A DNA stretch of 64,000 nt from Bacillota bacterium (GTDB lineage: Bacteria; Bacillota; Clostridia; Lachnospirales; Lachnospiraceae). Below the pieces are notes generated by a model that searched no databases, had not been told where the DNA came from, and saw only the letters and a program-made list of their open reading frames with translations. How positions within the stretch are numbered: position 1 is the first letter of the stretch; each line of letters starts with the position of its first letter. The DNA is taken from contig JAEYFP010000008.1 in assembly GCA_023402845.1 (NCBI GenBank), positions 1 through 64,000 on the forward strand, written 5' to 3'. Positions 35,139 to 43,888 of this stretch are shown one piece after another. Position numbers and translations under genes: made by a program.

Positions 35139-36968
35139 CTAAGCAAACTGGCTGTAATAAAGCTCTGCATACGCACCCTTTAGCATTAACAACTCATGAT
35201 GGTTTCCTTGTTCAATGATATTACCATTTTCCATATACAATATATTATCTGCATCCCTAATCGTGGAAAGTCGGTGTGCGATGACAAAGCTTGTGCGCCC
35301 TTGCATCAGTTTTTTCATGGCTTTACCAATTTCCATCTCAGTACGCGTGTCAACACTGGACGTAGCCTCATCCAGAATCAAGATGGGAGGATCGCATAAA
35401 AACACACGGGCAATCGTCAGCAACTGCCTCTGACCAACCGACAGATTTGCCGCATCGTTTTCCAGCATTGTGTCATATCCTTTAGGCATGGTACGAATCA
35501 GGTAGTCTATCTTTGCTGCTTTTGCCGCAGCATAGATTTCTTCTCTTGTGGCCTGCGGCTTGCCATATGCAATATTTTCCGCAATTGTGCCGCCAAACAA
35601 CCAGGTATCCTGCAATACCATACCAAAGTTGTGGCGCAGATTATGACGTGTCATTTCGCCGGCATCAACACCGTCTACGATAATTTTTCCGCAATTTACT
35701 TCATAAAATCGCATCAGAAGATTGACGAGCGTTGTTTTTCCTGCTCCGGTGCTGCCCACAATGGCTATTTTCTGTCCCGGATGAGCCGAGAAACTGATAC
35801 CCTTCATTAATAGCTGGTTTGCTTCGTAACCAAAGCTGACATTCTCAAACGAAACCGTTCCGTGTGCACTTTCTAGCACTGCGGGATGTAGAGGTTCCGC
35901 ATTCTCTTCCGGGCTGTCCAAAAAATCAAAGGTGCGCTTGACGGAAGCCAGTGCGGATTGAAGAGAATTGATCATAAAGGCACCCTCCGTCAAAGGCTCC
36001 GCTGTCTGGTTCACATATTGAAAAAAGGCCTGCACAACACCTACGGACATGGTTCCATTAATGATTGCCCTGCCAGTAATTACAGCAATCACGACATGGG
36101 ACAGACGCGTCAGCAGGCGAATGATCGGGTTGACGCAATGTGTCAAAAAATCCGCTTTTTTTGATACGATACGATTTTTCTCTACGGAGCAGGCAACCTG
36201 CTCTAGACTTTCTTGCTCATGATTATAGGCTTTAATTACGTTTCTTCCGGTATAATACTCCTCCACGATACCAGTAAGCTCACCAATGGACTCCTGCCGG
36301 AGGGCGGCATACTTCAGGTTTTGCTTCGCTACGGTCTTCGTTACCAACAGGCTGAGCAGAACGCTTGCAAGGAAAATGCAGGTCAAGGGAATGCTAAAAT
36401 ACAACATAACAACCAGCGACCCCGTTACGGTACCAATTGCAACAATCAGCTTTAAAAGACCAGTCTGCAGGGTTTCGGATACTTTATCCAAGTCGCTGGT
36501 CACCCGGCTCAAAATTTCTCCCGCCTTGTTCCGGTCATAAAACCACAACGGCAAATGATTTAGCTTGCAGCCAATTTGCTTGCGAAGGGTTAAGGTCAGG
36601 GTTTCTGCAACAACAGCCATTAAGTAGGACTGAAGGTAGTAAAAAAGCCATATACCCACGTACTGAACGGATAGGCGGGTCAGTGCGGCCCCCATATTGC
36701 TCCAGGTAATGGTAAACGGGAGACTCTGCGCTTTGGCCGTTTGAATATTGCTCCACAGCATGTCAACAACCTGAGCACTATAGAGTGGAGTCCAAATCGT
36801 CAGGACAGTGTAAATCAGGATGGAAGCCATAATGATGAGAAGGCGGACACGCTGTCCCTTTAGCCTCCGCGCAAGGCGAAGCAGCGTACTTCCGGTGTCT
36901 TTCTTCAAAGTAGCTTTATCTGAAGTATGCAATCTTACGGACTCATTCTTATTTTGGTTTCTATTCAT
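35139..36968 (-). CDS. ABC exporter half-transporter, subunit B
   Basis: A 609-residue type IV ABC exporter subunit: six membrane helices (about residues 40-330) and an ATPase domain with Walker A GSTGAGKTT, signature NLSVGQRQLL, Walker B PPILILDEATSSVD and the switch His in FVIAHRLSTI. It pairs with the gene just upstream, which it overlaps by 4 nt, as a heterodimer of multidrug or peptide type. A canonical Glu follows Walker B here. Expression is probably set by the attenuator at 38928-39049. Confidence 0.88.
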   Translation of the reverse strand: MNRNQNKNESVRLHTSDKATLKKDTGSTLLRLARRLKGQRVRLLIIMASILIYTVLTIWTPLYSAQVVDMLWSNIQTAKAQSLPFTITWSNMGAALTRLSVQYVGIWLFYYLQSYLMAVVAETLTLTLRKQIGCKLNHLPLWFYDRNKAGEILSRVTSDLDKVSETLQTGLLKLIVAIGTVTGSLVVMLYFSIPLTCIFLASVLLSLLVTKTVAKQNLKYAALRQESIGELTGIVEEYYTGRNVIKAYNHEQESLEQVACSVEKNRIVSKKADFLTHCVNPIIRLLTRLSHVVIAVITGRAIINGTMSVGVVQAFFQYVNQTAEPLTEGAFMINSLQSALASVKRTFDFLDSPEENAEPLHPAVLESAHGTVSFENVSFGYEANQLLMKGISFSAHPGQKIAIVGSTGAGKTTLVNLLMRFYEVNCGKIIVDGVDAGEMTRHNLRHNFGMVLQDTWLFGGTIAENIAYGKPQATREEIYAAAKAAKIDYLIRTMPKGYDTMLENDAANLSVGQRQLLTIARVFLCDPPILILDEATSSVDTRTEMEIGKAMKKLMQGRTSFVIAHRLSTIRDADNILYMENGNIIEQGNHHELLMLKGAYAELYYSQFA

Positions 36969-38701
36969 ATTTCCTGCACCTCCTTGGTCTGAGACTCATA
37001 GATTTCAATGTAAACTGGACAGTTTTCCATCAATTGGTCATGCGTTCCAATGCCTGCCACTTTTCCTTCATCCAGTACAATGATCTGCTGTGCGTGACGA
37101 ATGGAACTAACGCGCTGTGCAATAATCAGTACGGCTGCGTCCTTTGTTTCTGGTGTCAAAGCCTTGCGTAAGGCTGCATCGGTTTTAAAATCCAGCGCGG
37201 AAAAGCTGTCATCAAAGAGATAAAGCTCCGGTTTTTTTACCAGTGCGCGGGCAATAGAGAGACGCTGTCTTTGACCACCTGAGAAGTTAGTACCGCCTTG
37301 CGCAACAAAGGCATTTAAGCCATCGGGCAGAGAGCGGATAAAATCACCGATTTGTGCAACGTCAGCGGCGTGCATCAGCCGTTCCTCTGTTGCATCGGCA
37401 TAGCTGTAACGAAGGTTTTCTGCAATTGTTCCTGAAAAAAGCATTGGCTTCTGCTGCACATAAGCTAAGTGATTACGCAATTCCGCTTGACTCATCTGGC
37501 GGATATCATGACCGTCGAGAAGAATCGCTCCCTCTGTTACATCATAAAACCGCAGAATCATAGAGGCTATGGTGGACTTCCCGCTGCCGGTGCCGCCTAT
37601 GATCGCTGTTGTTTCGCCGCGACGGCACGTAAAGTTCAATTTGCTTAACGTATCTTCCTCCGCATCAGCAAATTGGAAAGAAACATTTTGGAATACCAGC
37701 ACTTCATTCCGGCTGTGCGTTGTGTCAATCGACAGCGCAGAAACAGGATCAGATATTTCTGTATTATAGTCCAGAATATTCTGTATACGGCTGCAACACT
37801 CCAATGCACGTGGTAGCGTCAAAATGACCATTTGTGCCATCATGATAAAGAATAAAATGAGATAGGCGTATTCAATCACTGCAGTAATATCCCCGATTTG
37901 AAAATGTCCAGCCGCAATTCTTCCTCCACTGAGCCAGAACACGGTAATTATGACAAAGTTGATGCAGAAAAACGACAGTCCGTCCAGGTTTGCAAACTTG
38001 CGGTTTGCTTTGATAGAGGTATTGGCATAGTTTGCAAAGGAGACATTCAGCCTTTCCTGCTCTCTGCTTTCATTGTTGAATGCTCGAATCACACGAACTC
38101 CTGTGATGTTTTCTAACAAAACAGTGCTCATGAAGTCTAGCAGCTTCTGCAGACTCCTAAACAATGGAGAGGCACTTTTGATGATTAAATAGGCTAATGA
38201 CAGAATAACAATAACGGCAATCAGCAGTACCATACCGATTTGCGTGTCCAATCGGAAAGAAAGTATCAAAGCAATCACACAGATAACCGGAACCGGTACA
38301 ACCATCTGCATAAAGCTGATGAAAGCAGTCTGGATATTGGTGATGTCTGAAACCGTACGGGTTGTAATTGAGGCCGTACCGAATTGACGAAAATCATTAA
38401 TGGACAGCTTCAGTGTTTTTTCATACAGCGCAACTCGTATGTCCTTACCAATTCTTGCAGTGAGTGTTGCGCAGGTGTATCCACCGATAACAGCGCATAA
38501 TCCGGCAATTAAAGAGCCAATCGCCATTTTCAGGCCCGTATTGAACAGTACCTCAATAGAACTGCCCGAAACGCCCTGATTCATCATTTTAGCCGCCAGT
38601 GTGGGTATATACAAGCCACCAGTAACATCTATAATCAGCATCACCATTGTTATTACGCATAATTTCCAGTGCGGTTTAATAAAACGATATATCAATTTCA
38701 T
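36965..38701 (-). CDS. ABC exporter half-transporter, subunit A (degenerate catalytic site)
   Basis: A 578-residue exporter subunit with six helices (about 15-305) and an ATPase domain: Walker A GGTGSGKST and signature NFSGGQRQRL are intact, but Walker B reads LYLFDDSFSALD, so the catalytic Glu is Asp, and the switch His is Gln (LIIAQRVSSI). This asymmetry is typical of heterodimeric exporters with one degenerate site. ATG 38701 follows AAAGGAAAT closely; the frame extends to 38728 without a better start. Confidence 0.88.
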   Translation of the reverse strand: MKLIYRFIKPHWKLCVITMVMLIIDVTGGLYIPTLAAKMMNQGVSGSSIEVLFNTGLKMAIGSLIAGLCAVIGGYTCATLTARIGKDIRVALYEKTLKLSINDFRQFGTASITTRTVSDITNIQTAFISFMQMVVPVPVICVIALILSFRLDTQIGMVLLIAVIVILSLAYLIIKSASPLFRSLQKLLDFMSTVLLENITGVRVIRAFNNESREQERLNVSFANYANTSIKANRKFANLDGLSFFCINFVIITVFWLSGGRIAAGHFQIGDITAVIEYAYLILFFIMMAQMVILTLPRALECCSRIQNILDYNTEISDPVSALSIDTTHSRNEVLVFQNVSFQFADAEEDTLSKLNFTCRRGETTAIIGGTGSGKSTIASMILRFYDVTEGAILLDGHDIRQMSQAELRNHLAYVQQKPMLFSGTIAENLRYSYADATEERLMHAADVAQIGDFIRSLPDGLNAFVAQGGTNFSGGQRQRLSIARALVKKPELYLFDDSFSALDFKTDAALRKALTPETKDAAVLIIAQRVSSIRHAQQIIVLDEGKVAGIGTHDQLMENCPVYIEIYESQTKEVQEI

Positions 38702-38927
38702 ATGTATTTCCTTTCTTCTCAAAAACAATCGACAAAAAATCTCTTTAATTAAGCGTACTTAGTTTTTTGTGGCATAGCAATTCGGACTGTCAGATAATGA
38801 ATTCTCAATATATATGTATATAAATTAAGCTTGACAGCTAGGCATTTTTGCTAGCTACAACTTCATTATTTCTCCTTCCTCACATAACATCACCTAATAT
38901 TTTGATTTGTTCCAAAAAACAAAAAAT

Positions 38928-38967
38928 GCCGGACAAGAAACTAACAAAGTTAGTCATCTTGTCCGGC
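38928..38967 (-). terminator. Leader attenuator hairpin of the ABC exporter operon
   Basis: On the minus strand GCCGGACAAGA (from 38967) pairs with TCTTGTCCGGC (to 38928), 11 bp, with an inner ACTAAC/GTTAGT hairpin, followed by ATTTTTTG. It stands between the promoter and the exporter genes and its 5' arm overlaps the end of the leader peptide. Confidence 0.85.
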
Positions 38968-38989
38968 GTTGAATCTGTACGCTTCTCAT
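38954..38989 (-). CDS. 11-residue leader peptide of the ABC exporter operon
   Basis: MRSVQIQRRTR, with GGAGGA about 12 nt upstream. Its last codons and stop lie in the 5' arm of the terminator stem, and its start lies in the loop of a competing hairpin (CTGTAC/GTACAG). A ribosome stalled on the leader would open the terminator, the logic of antibiotic-induced attenuation. Confidence 0.6.
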   Translation of the reverse strand: MRSVQIQRRTR

Positions 38990-39021
38990 TAGTACAGATA
39001 GTCCTCCGATGAACACTGTGT

Positions 39022-39049
39022 ATTATAGCATACACAAACCAGTTGTCAA
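39022..39049 (-). promoter_or_regulatory. Strong sigma-A promoter of the attenuator leader
   Basis: TTGACA (39044-39049), 16 bp, extended TGC then TATAAT (39022-39027) on the minus strand. A near-consensus promoter followed by an attenuator fits constant initiation with conditional read-through. Confidence 0.85.
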
Positions 39050-39096
39050 GTGTCTTTTAAGATACTGCCCGGGTCGAAATAATGGTGAAAAAGAAA

Positions 39097-39432
39097 TTAA
39101 AGCTCTGCACCGATTTCTTCTATCACACCCTTAAGGGGCACCCAGCTCTCTCCATCGCAAACAATGCCATAAATAGTATTGTTTTTAATATTTAGGGTTA
39201 CAGTTACTGTAGTTCCATTTGATTCGTGCCATGAAAGCATATAGATATCTTCTGTAATCAAAAATTCCTGATAAGCACTTTCTGTGTCAGTCAGTCCTTT
39301 TTCTCCGCCCTCAATCCCCAGCCATGTGATTGTTCCGTCTGTGTGGAAAGTGTTTTCATATTTAGCTCCGGCATACTCACCCTCCAGCCAATGCCAACAA
39401 ACCTTTTTTCCTTTAAAATACGACTCAATCAT
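39097..39432 (-). CDS. MoaF-like small lipocalin-fold protein
   Basis: A 111-residue protein of beta-rich pattern: GKKVCWHWLEGEYAGAKYENTFHTDGTITWLG, YMLSWHESNGTTVTVTLNIKNNTIYGIVC. This repeating strand pattern resembles MoaF and phenolic-acid-decarboxylase relatives, which share a small barrel. Function is unknown. It lies 38 nt after a NAD(P)-binding reductase gene in the same direction and ends before the exporter's promoter region. Confidence 0.55.
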   Translation of the reverse strand: MIESYFKGKKVCWHWLEGEYAGAKYENTFHTDGTITWLGIEGGEKGLTDTESAYQEFLITEDIYMLSWHESNGTTVTVTLNIKNNTIYGIVCDGESWVPLKGVIEEIGAEL

Positions 39433-39470
39433 TATATAATCTCCTTTACTTGTATTAGCTAAAAATAAAT

Positions 39471-40106
39471 TTATGCAGAAACAACAGAAAAACGCTGTTT
39501 AATATGATTGCCTTGTTCCGCTTCATCAATCATGGCAATTGCATAATCTGCGTAGCTGATGTAGCTTTCGCCTTTCACATTCGTAAAAAATTCTTCTCCA
39601 CCAAGTTGGTATGTGCCGGTTCTTTCTCCTTCTGCATCAAAATCTGCAGCAGGACTCAAGTAAGTCCAATTTATATCATCACGCGTTCTTAATTCATCAA
39701 GCGCAAGAGCCATGTTGGAAGCCGTAGGATAATATGCTTCTGGAAAATCTGGGGTATCCATCAACCTTTGGGTATGTGTTTTATCTGTGTATAAGCTGCC
39801 AGCGCCGCCAACAAATAACAAGCGTTTACTTTTTCCACTCAACAAGTCAGCTAAAAATACAGTAGTTTTTTTATGCAAAATTCGTGTTTCTGGCTCCCAT
39901 GTGCCAAAAGCGCTGATAATTACGTCATTTTCCTCTAATTCATCGTAAATCAAATCAAATAAATCCTTTTCAATGACTTTACAATTCGCATTTGGTAACT
40001 TACTCTTATTGCGAACAACCGCAGTTACCGTATGATTTCTTCTCTGTGCCTCTAATAAAAGCTGTTTGCCCTGCTTACCTGATGCACCAATTATCATTAT
40101 TTTCAT
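39471..40106 (-). CDS. NAD(P)H-binding reductase, NmrA/SDR-like
   Basis: A 211-residue atypical short-chain dehydrogenase: IMIIGASGKQGKQLLLEAQRRNHTVTAVVRN is the dinucleotide-binding Rossmann motif, with VIISAFGTW and LFVGGAGSLYTD following. Members act as NADPH sensors or quinone/flavin reductases. RBS AGGAGG-like sequence precedes the ATG. It is probably in one unit with the MoaF-like gene. Confidence 0.75.
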   Translation of the reverse strand: MKIMIIGASGKQGKQLLLEAQRRNHTVTAVVRNKSKLPNANCKVIEKDLFDLIYDELEENDVIISAFGTWEPETRILHKKTTVFLADLLSGKSKRLLFVGGAGSLYTDKTHTQRLMDTPDFPEAYYPTASNMALALDELRTRDDINWTYLSPAADFDAEGERTGTYQLGGEEFFTNVKGESYISYADYAIAMIDEAEQGNHIKQRFSVVSA

Positions 40107-40202
40107 TATATTTCCTCCTAACTCAACTTGATTTTATTTGATGACCCTATTATAATTCACCTTAGCGCTAATTGTAAAGTAGGAACCATTTGGTTACATA
40201 GG

Positions 40203-40934
40203 TTACTAATAGAAACCATTTATATTTGATCTATGAACGGATGAAACAAGTTCTGCTAAAAGGACATTATACCCACTGTGATGAAACCAGATGCCAGGTG
40301 CTGGACGAACCGGAACAAAAGGCATCTACAAAGAACTGGATGTGGGTATATATGACGGATGCTCTCAGTGGAAGTCCCCTTATGGTTATCTTCCGGTATG
40401 AGCGTACCAGAGGTGGGTATCATCCGAAAACTTTCCTCGAGGGATATTCAGGATGAAACCATCAGGGACAAATTCCCGGAAGAAAGGTTCCAAGTGCGTC
40501 AGGAGCAGGCAAAGCCTGTTTTTGAAGCTTATTTCGTATGGCTTCATTCCATGGATACGGATGACCTGGATCATAAGTCAAAAATCGGAGATGCTATTCT
40601 TTATTCTTTAAACCAGGAAAAATATCTGGGTCGGTATCTAGACGATGGGCATATAGCCATCGACAATAACGATTGTGAAAGAAGTATAAAAACCTTTGGA
40701 ATTGGCCGCCGCAACTGGTTATTCTGTAAGAGTATCGCTGGAGCACAGGTAAGTGCCATAATCTACAGTATTATCGAGACGGCAAAATTAAACGGTTTGA
40801 GACCCTACTCCTATTTGACATATCTACTGGATACCATGAGGTGTCACCAGAATGATACCAATTATGACTTTATAGATAATCTTCTTCCACGGTCATCTGA
40901 ATTGCCGAAGGAATGCCGTTCTACAAAAAAATAA
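40203..40934 (+). pseudogene. IS66 transposase (TnpC) remnant, C-terminal part
   Basis: Two overlapping frames give IS66 transposase sequence: THCDETRCQVLDEPEQ...MWVYMTDAL (with catalytic Asp) and, after a frameshift with missing sequence near 40440-40460, LDDGHIAIDNNDCERSIKTFGIGRRNWLFCKSIAGAQVSA. The N-terminal third is absent. It marks the left border of the RiPP region. Confidence 0.8.
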
Positions 40935-40949
40935 TTCATTTTTCAAACT

Positions 40950-41094
40950 GTCAGGCCCTGCATATGATACAGCTTTTCCTTTCCATACTGTATCAGCAGG
41001 AATTTGCTGCTTCCACGGCTCTTCAGAAAAAATATGTTTCCAGAAACATTGCGGTCATTGAGCTTTTGTTTGTTACAGGAATACGAATTTCTGT
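40950..41094 (+). pseudogene. Tyrosine recombinase fragment
   Basis: The frame reads QLFLSILYQQEF...RNIAVIELLFVTGIRIS, the start of the catalytic domain of XerC-like integrases, including the conserved Arg in TGIRIS. It is cut on both sides. Confidence 0.6.
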
Positions 41095-41170
41095 TTGCAT
41101 CGCCTTCGTATATGCCTAACTCACCCTTTTGAATGCTTTCTGCCTGAGAGCGGAATCAACATAAGTATTA

Positions 41171-42454
41171 TCAGTCCACTTGCTGTAATGATAGGCCTTG
41201 CTTTATCAAACACCTTGGATCTCGTCCAAACAAAGGCTTTCCGTAGTAGGCCTTTAAAGCATAACATCCTGTATTGCAATAATCCATAAATTTACATTGG
41301 TTACATTCCGGATCTATTTTATGCTGAGGCGGATACAGAATATTGTCTATTCGCTCTGATCTCCATATATCATAAAGAGAATTTGCTCGAATATTACCTA
41401 CCTTCAATTCAGGAATATCAAGAATTTTTTCACAGGCACTTACCTCACCGTCCGGCAGAATAATAAGAGAACGCCGAAAGGCCGCACAAGATATAATATC
41501 TTCTTTCCCGTTCCAAATATGAGGATGAAATGCCGCTGCCACTTCCATCCTTCCCTTACCGGAAGCCTGCTGAACAGATTTTCTTACCTCTTCCATTTCT
41601 TCTTCTGTAATAAGAAGTTCTGTATCACCTCTCCCGCAGCTACTGACATCAAACCGATCTAAAACCAGCTTTTTTACTCCCAAGTCCTGACAGGCCGTGT
41701 ATAGTGTACTGACTGTACTCAGATTGAAGGGCGTGAGCACGCATTTTATTTGAACATTAGCCCCACACTCAACAAAACTTCGGATATTGTCCATTACCCG
41801 GTTAAGATTATCCTGTCCGGTCAGCTTATGGTGAAGCTTTGGAGTATCCGTGTCAAGACTGACTTGAACGGTGCTGCCTTGTAATAAATTTCCCATTTCC
41901 GTACTAAAAACACTTCCATTCGTACATAGGCAGGTAAGGATATCCTGCTTCTTTAACTCCCGAAGAATATGGTAAATTCCCGGATGCAGCGTCGGTTCTC
42001 CTCCGGTGAGTGTGCATTTAAGTACGTTTAGTTCCTTCGCCTGACGAATCAAATCCAGCCATCCCTCCGTTGATATTTCATCCTCTGCTCTTTCCTCCGA
42101 TGCATTAAAGCAATAAATGCATCGGAAATTACAAGCGTGAGTAAGGGAGAAATGAAGTTCGCTGGGAGTATCCAACCGTTCCTGCCTGGCTATAGCCTCC
42201 GGATCTACCTGGTAAAGAAACGAGGATGCTTCAAATCTGGATGGCCGCAAGCTGGGTGCCTCCAGGTAAGTGATGCATTCTGTCATTCTTGAAATAATCC
42301 CTTCTAGCAAGGTAACTGTCTGCTGAAGCGGCATATCAAAAAGTTTTTCCACAAAATATACTAATTCATCGAAGGTCCATTCCCCATTCAAGCTTGCAAG
42401 AACAAATGCCTCCACAGGAGTAATGGGGCGATCCATTCCGGAAAGGGGTTCCAT
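41171..42454 (-). CDS. Radical SAM-SPASM enzyme 1 of the RiPP cluster
   Basis: A 427-residue radical SAM protein: N-terminal PqqD-like region (ITPVEAFVLASLNGEWTFDEL), SAM cluster motif CNFRCIYC, GGEP, and a C-terminal SPASM region with cysteines in CEKI, CNQCKFMDYCNTGC and DPRC for auxiliary clusters. It is closest to enzyme 3 in this cluster. Relative to that enzyme the first 24 residues are missing; matching sequence (KELPFCWI) lies just upstream but an in-frame TAG at 42479-42481 precedes it, so the N terminus may be eroded. Confidence 0.85.
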   Translation of the reverse strand: MEPLSGMDRPITPVEAFVLASLNGEWTFDELVYFVEKLFDMPLQQTVTLLEGIISRMTECITYLEAPSLRPSRFEASSFLYQVDPEAIARQERLDTPSELHFSLTHACNFRCIYCFNASEERAEDEISTEGWLDLIRQAKELNVLKCTLTGGEPTLHPGIYHILRELKKQDILTCLCTNGSVFSTEMGNLLQGSTVQVSLDTDTPKLHHKLTGQDNLNRVMDNIRSFVECGANVQIKCVLTPFNLSTVSTLYTACQDLGVKKLVLDRFDVSSCGRGDTELLITEEEMEEVRKSVQQASGKGRMEVAAAFHPHIWNGKEDIISCAAFRRSLIILPDGEVSACEKILDIPELKVGNIRANSLYDIWRSERIDNILYPPQHKIDPECNQCKFMDYCNTGCYALKAYYGKPLFGRDPRCLIKQGLSLQQVD

Positions 42455-42512
42455 AATCCAGCAAAAAGGCAGTTCCTTCTATTCGTGCTTCTTACTTTTC
42501 TGTTTCAAACTT

Positions 42513-43874
42513 CTAACCTTTGGCATCTCCTATACGGCACCCGTCATATCGAAAGCATCGGGGATCCGTCGAAAAAGCATCCTTCTGAGCCAGATACGAA
42601 AATAAAAAACAGCCTGTGCCACATTTTTCCAGAAACTCACAGCTTTTGCAAGGCTCTCTTTTGGTTTGGGTTATTGTATACCGATCCGGTATAGGGCTGT
42701 TCCATATTTCCTCCAGCATATGAGACCGTACATTTCCCAGAATAAATTCCTCGATTCCTCCCAGTGATTCGCAAAAGGTAATATCCCCGTTGTAGATTAT
42801 CGTCAAACTTTCCTTCACTCCGCCACAACGCACAATTTCTTTTTCGTCTCTCCATTCCCATAGTCCAAGAGCTGGTTTTGCTATCAGCATGTCTGGATGC
42901 TTTTTCTCGGCGGCTTCTGCCACTTCCAAAACATGTGCCAAAGCATCTTCGGAAGGCACAAGGGAATAATCCTCTCCTGTCCGTGTAGAAGCAATAAAAG
43001 GGGCAAGATGTACCAAATCAACTTTATTGTCTGAACAAAATTCCAACAGCCTGCCAACCTCCTGTGTATTTTGCGGTGTTAAAACCATTTTTACCCTTAT
43101 ATAAAAGCCTTTTTGCTTGAGAAGCGGGATGGCTTCTTTTACCTTTTCCAAGGATTTTTCTGCTCCCGTTATTTTACGGTAAAGAGAAGAAGTTACGGCA
43201 GGCAGGCTCAAATGGATATACTCTGCTCCTGCATTATGCAAAGTTTCAATTACGGATCTGTCAAGTGTACTGCCGTTGGTTGATATCTTAGGATAAAGGC
43301 CATGAGCTACCGCTGTTTTTACTAATTCCGTAAAATCCGGGTACAAGGTAGGTTCTCCTCCGGTGAAAACAATCTCCTGTACTCCGAGTTTTGCAGCCTG
43401 TCCTATTATCTCCCGCCATTCCTCCAAAAGCAGACCCGGTCTGCCCATATGCTCACTGCCCTGATAACAATAGGAACACTGGTGATTGCAAACTTCTGTA
43501 AGTGAGGCTTCCAAATTAAAAGGGGTCTCCTCTCGGAACGGATGATAGAGCCAATTGCTTCCGCGAGCCTGTAGCATCGTATCAATATTCTCCAGCTGAT
43601 GTGCGCAGGCAGGCGTCTTACTGAAATCCAGCATGGGTGTGTACTTTGCAAAAATAGTGTCTATCGGAAAAGCTTCTTTTCCAAACGCCTGTGTATGTGC
43701 CATAAAAATTTCTTCCAGACAATACCTTCCATTACACATACGAAGAAAAGCAAAGCTGCCCTCGTCCAATAAATGACAGTCACCGGTTCTTAAATCCCTG
43801 CAAATTTTTCTTCCCTTGCTTAAGCGTAGGTTTATATTCCTCTTTAATACAGGATATTCCTTATGTATACTCAT
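42513..43874 (-). CDS. Radical SAM-SPASM enzyme 2 of the RiPP cluster
   Basis: A 453-residue radical SAM protein: N-terminal peptide-binding-like part (residues 1-110), SAM motif CNHQCSYC, GGEPTLYPDF, and SPASM cysteines in CESL, CKSCEFLEKCGTGC and DPRC. It is the most divergent of the three, so it may perform a different step. It lies 14 nt after enzyme 3. Such enzymes with two auxiliary clusters commonly make thioether (sactipeptide or ranthipeptide) or C-C crosslinks in precursor peptides. Confidence 0.87.
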   Translation of the reverse strand: MSIHKEYPVLKRNINLRLSKGRKICRDLRTGDCHLLDEGSFAFLRMCNGRYCLEEIFMAHTQAFGKEAFPIDTIFAKYTPMLDFSKTPACAHQLENIDTMLQARGSNWLYHPFREETPFNLEASLTEVCNHQCSYCYQGSEHMGRPGLLLEEWREIIGQAAKLGVQEIVFTGGEPTLYPDFTELVKTAVAHGLYPKISTNGSTLDRSVIETLHNAGAEYIHLSLPAVTSSLYRKITGAEKSLEKVKEAIPLLKQKGFYIRVKMVLTPQNTQEVGRLLEFCSDNKVDLVHLAPFIASTRTGEDYSLVPSEDALAHVLEVAEAAEKKHPDMLIAKPALGLWEWRDEKEIVRCGGVKESLTIIYNGDITFCESLGGIEEFILGNVRSHMLEEIWNSPIPDRYTITQTKREPCKSCEFLEKCGTGCFLFSYLAQKDAFSTDPRCFRYDGCRIGDAKG

Positions 43875-43888
43875 ATCTGTCTACCTTT

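Noticed and set aside
40359..40934. An independent 191-residue gene
   Set aside because: Its sequence is the C-terminal half of the IS66 transposase in a shifted frame; it belongs to the remnant.
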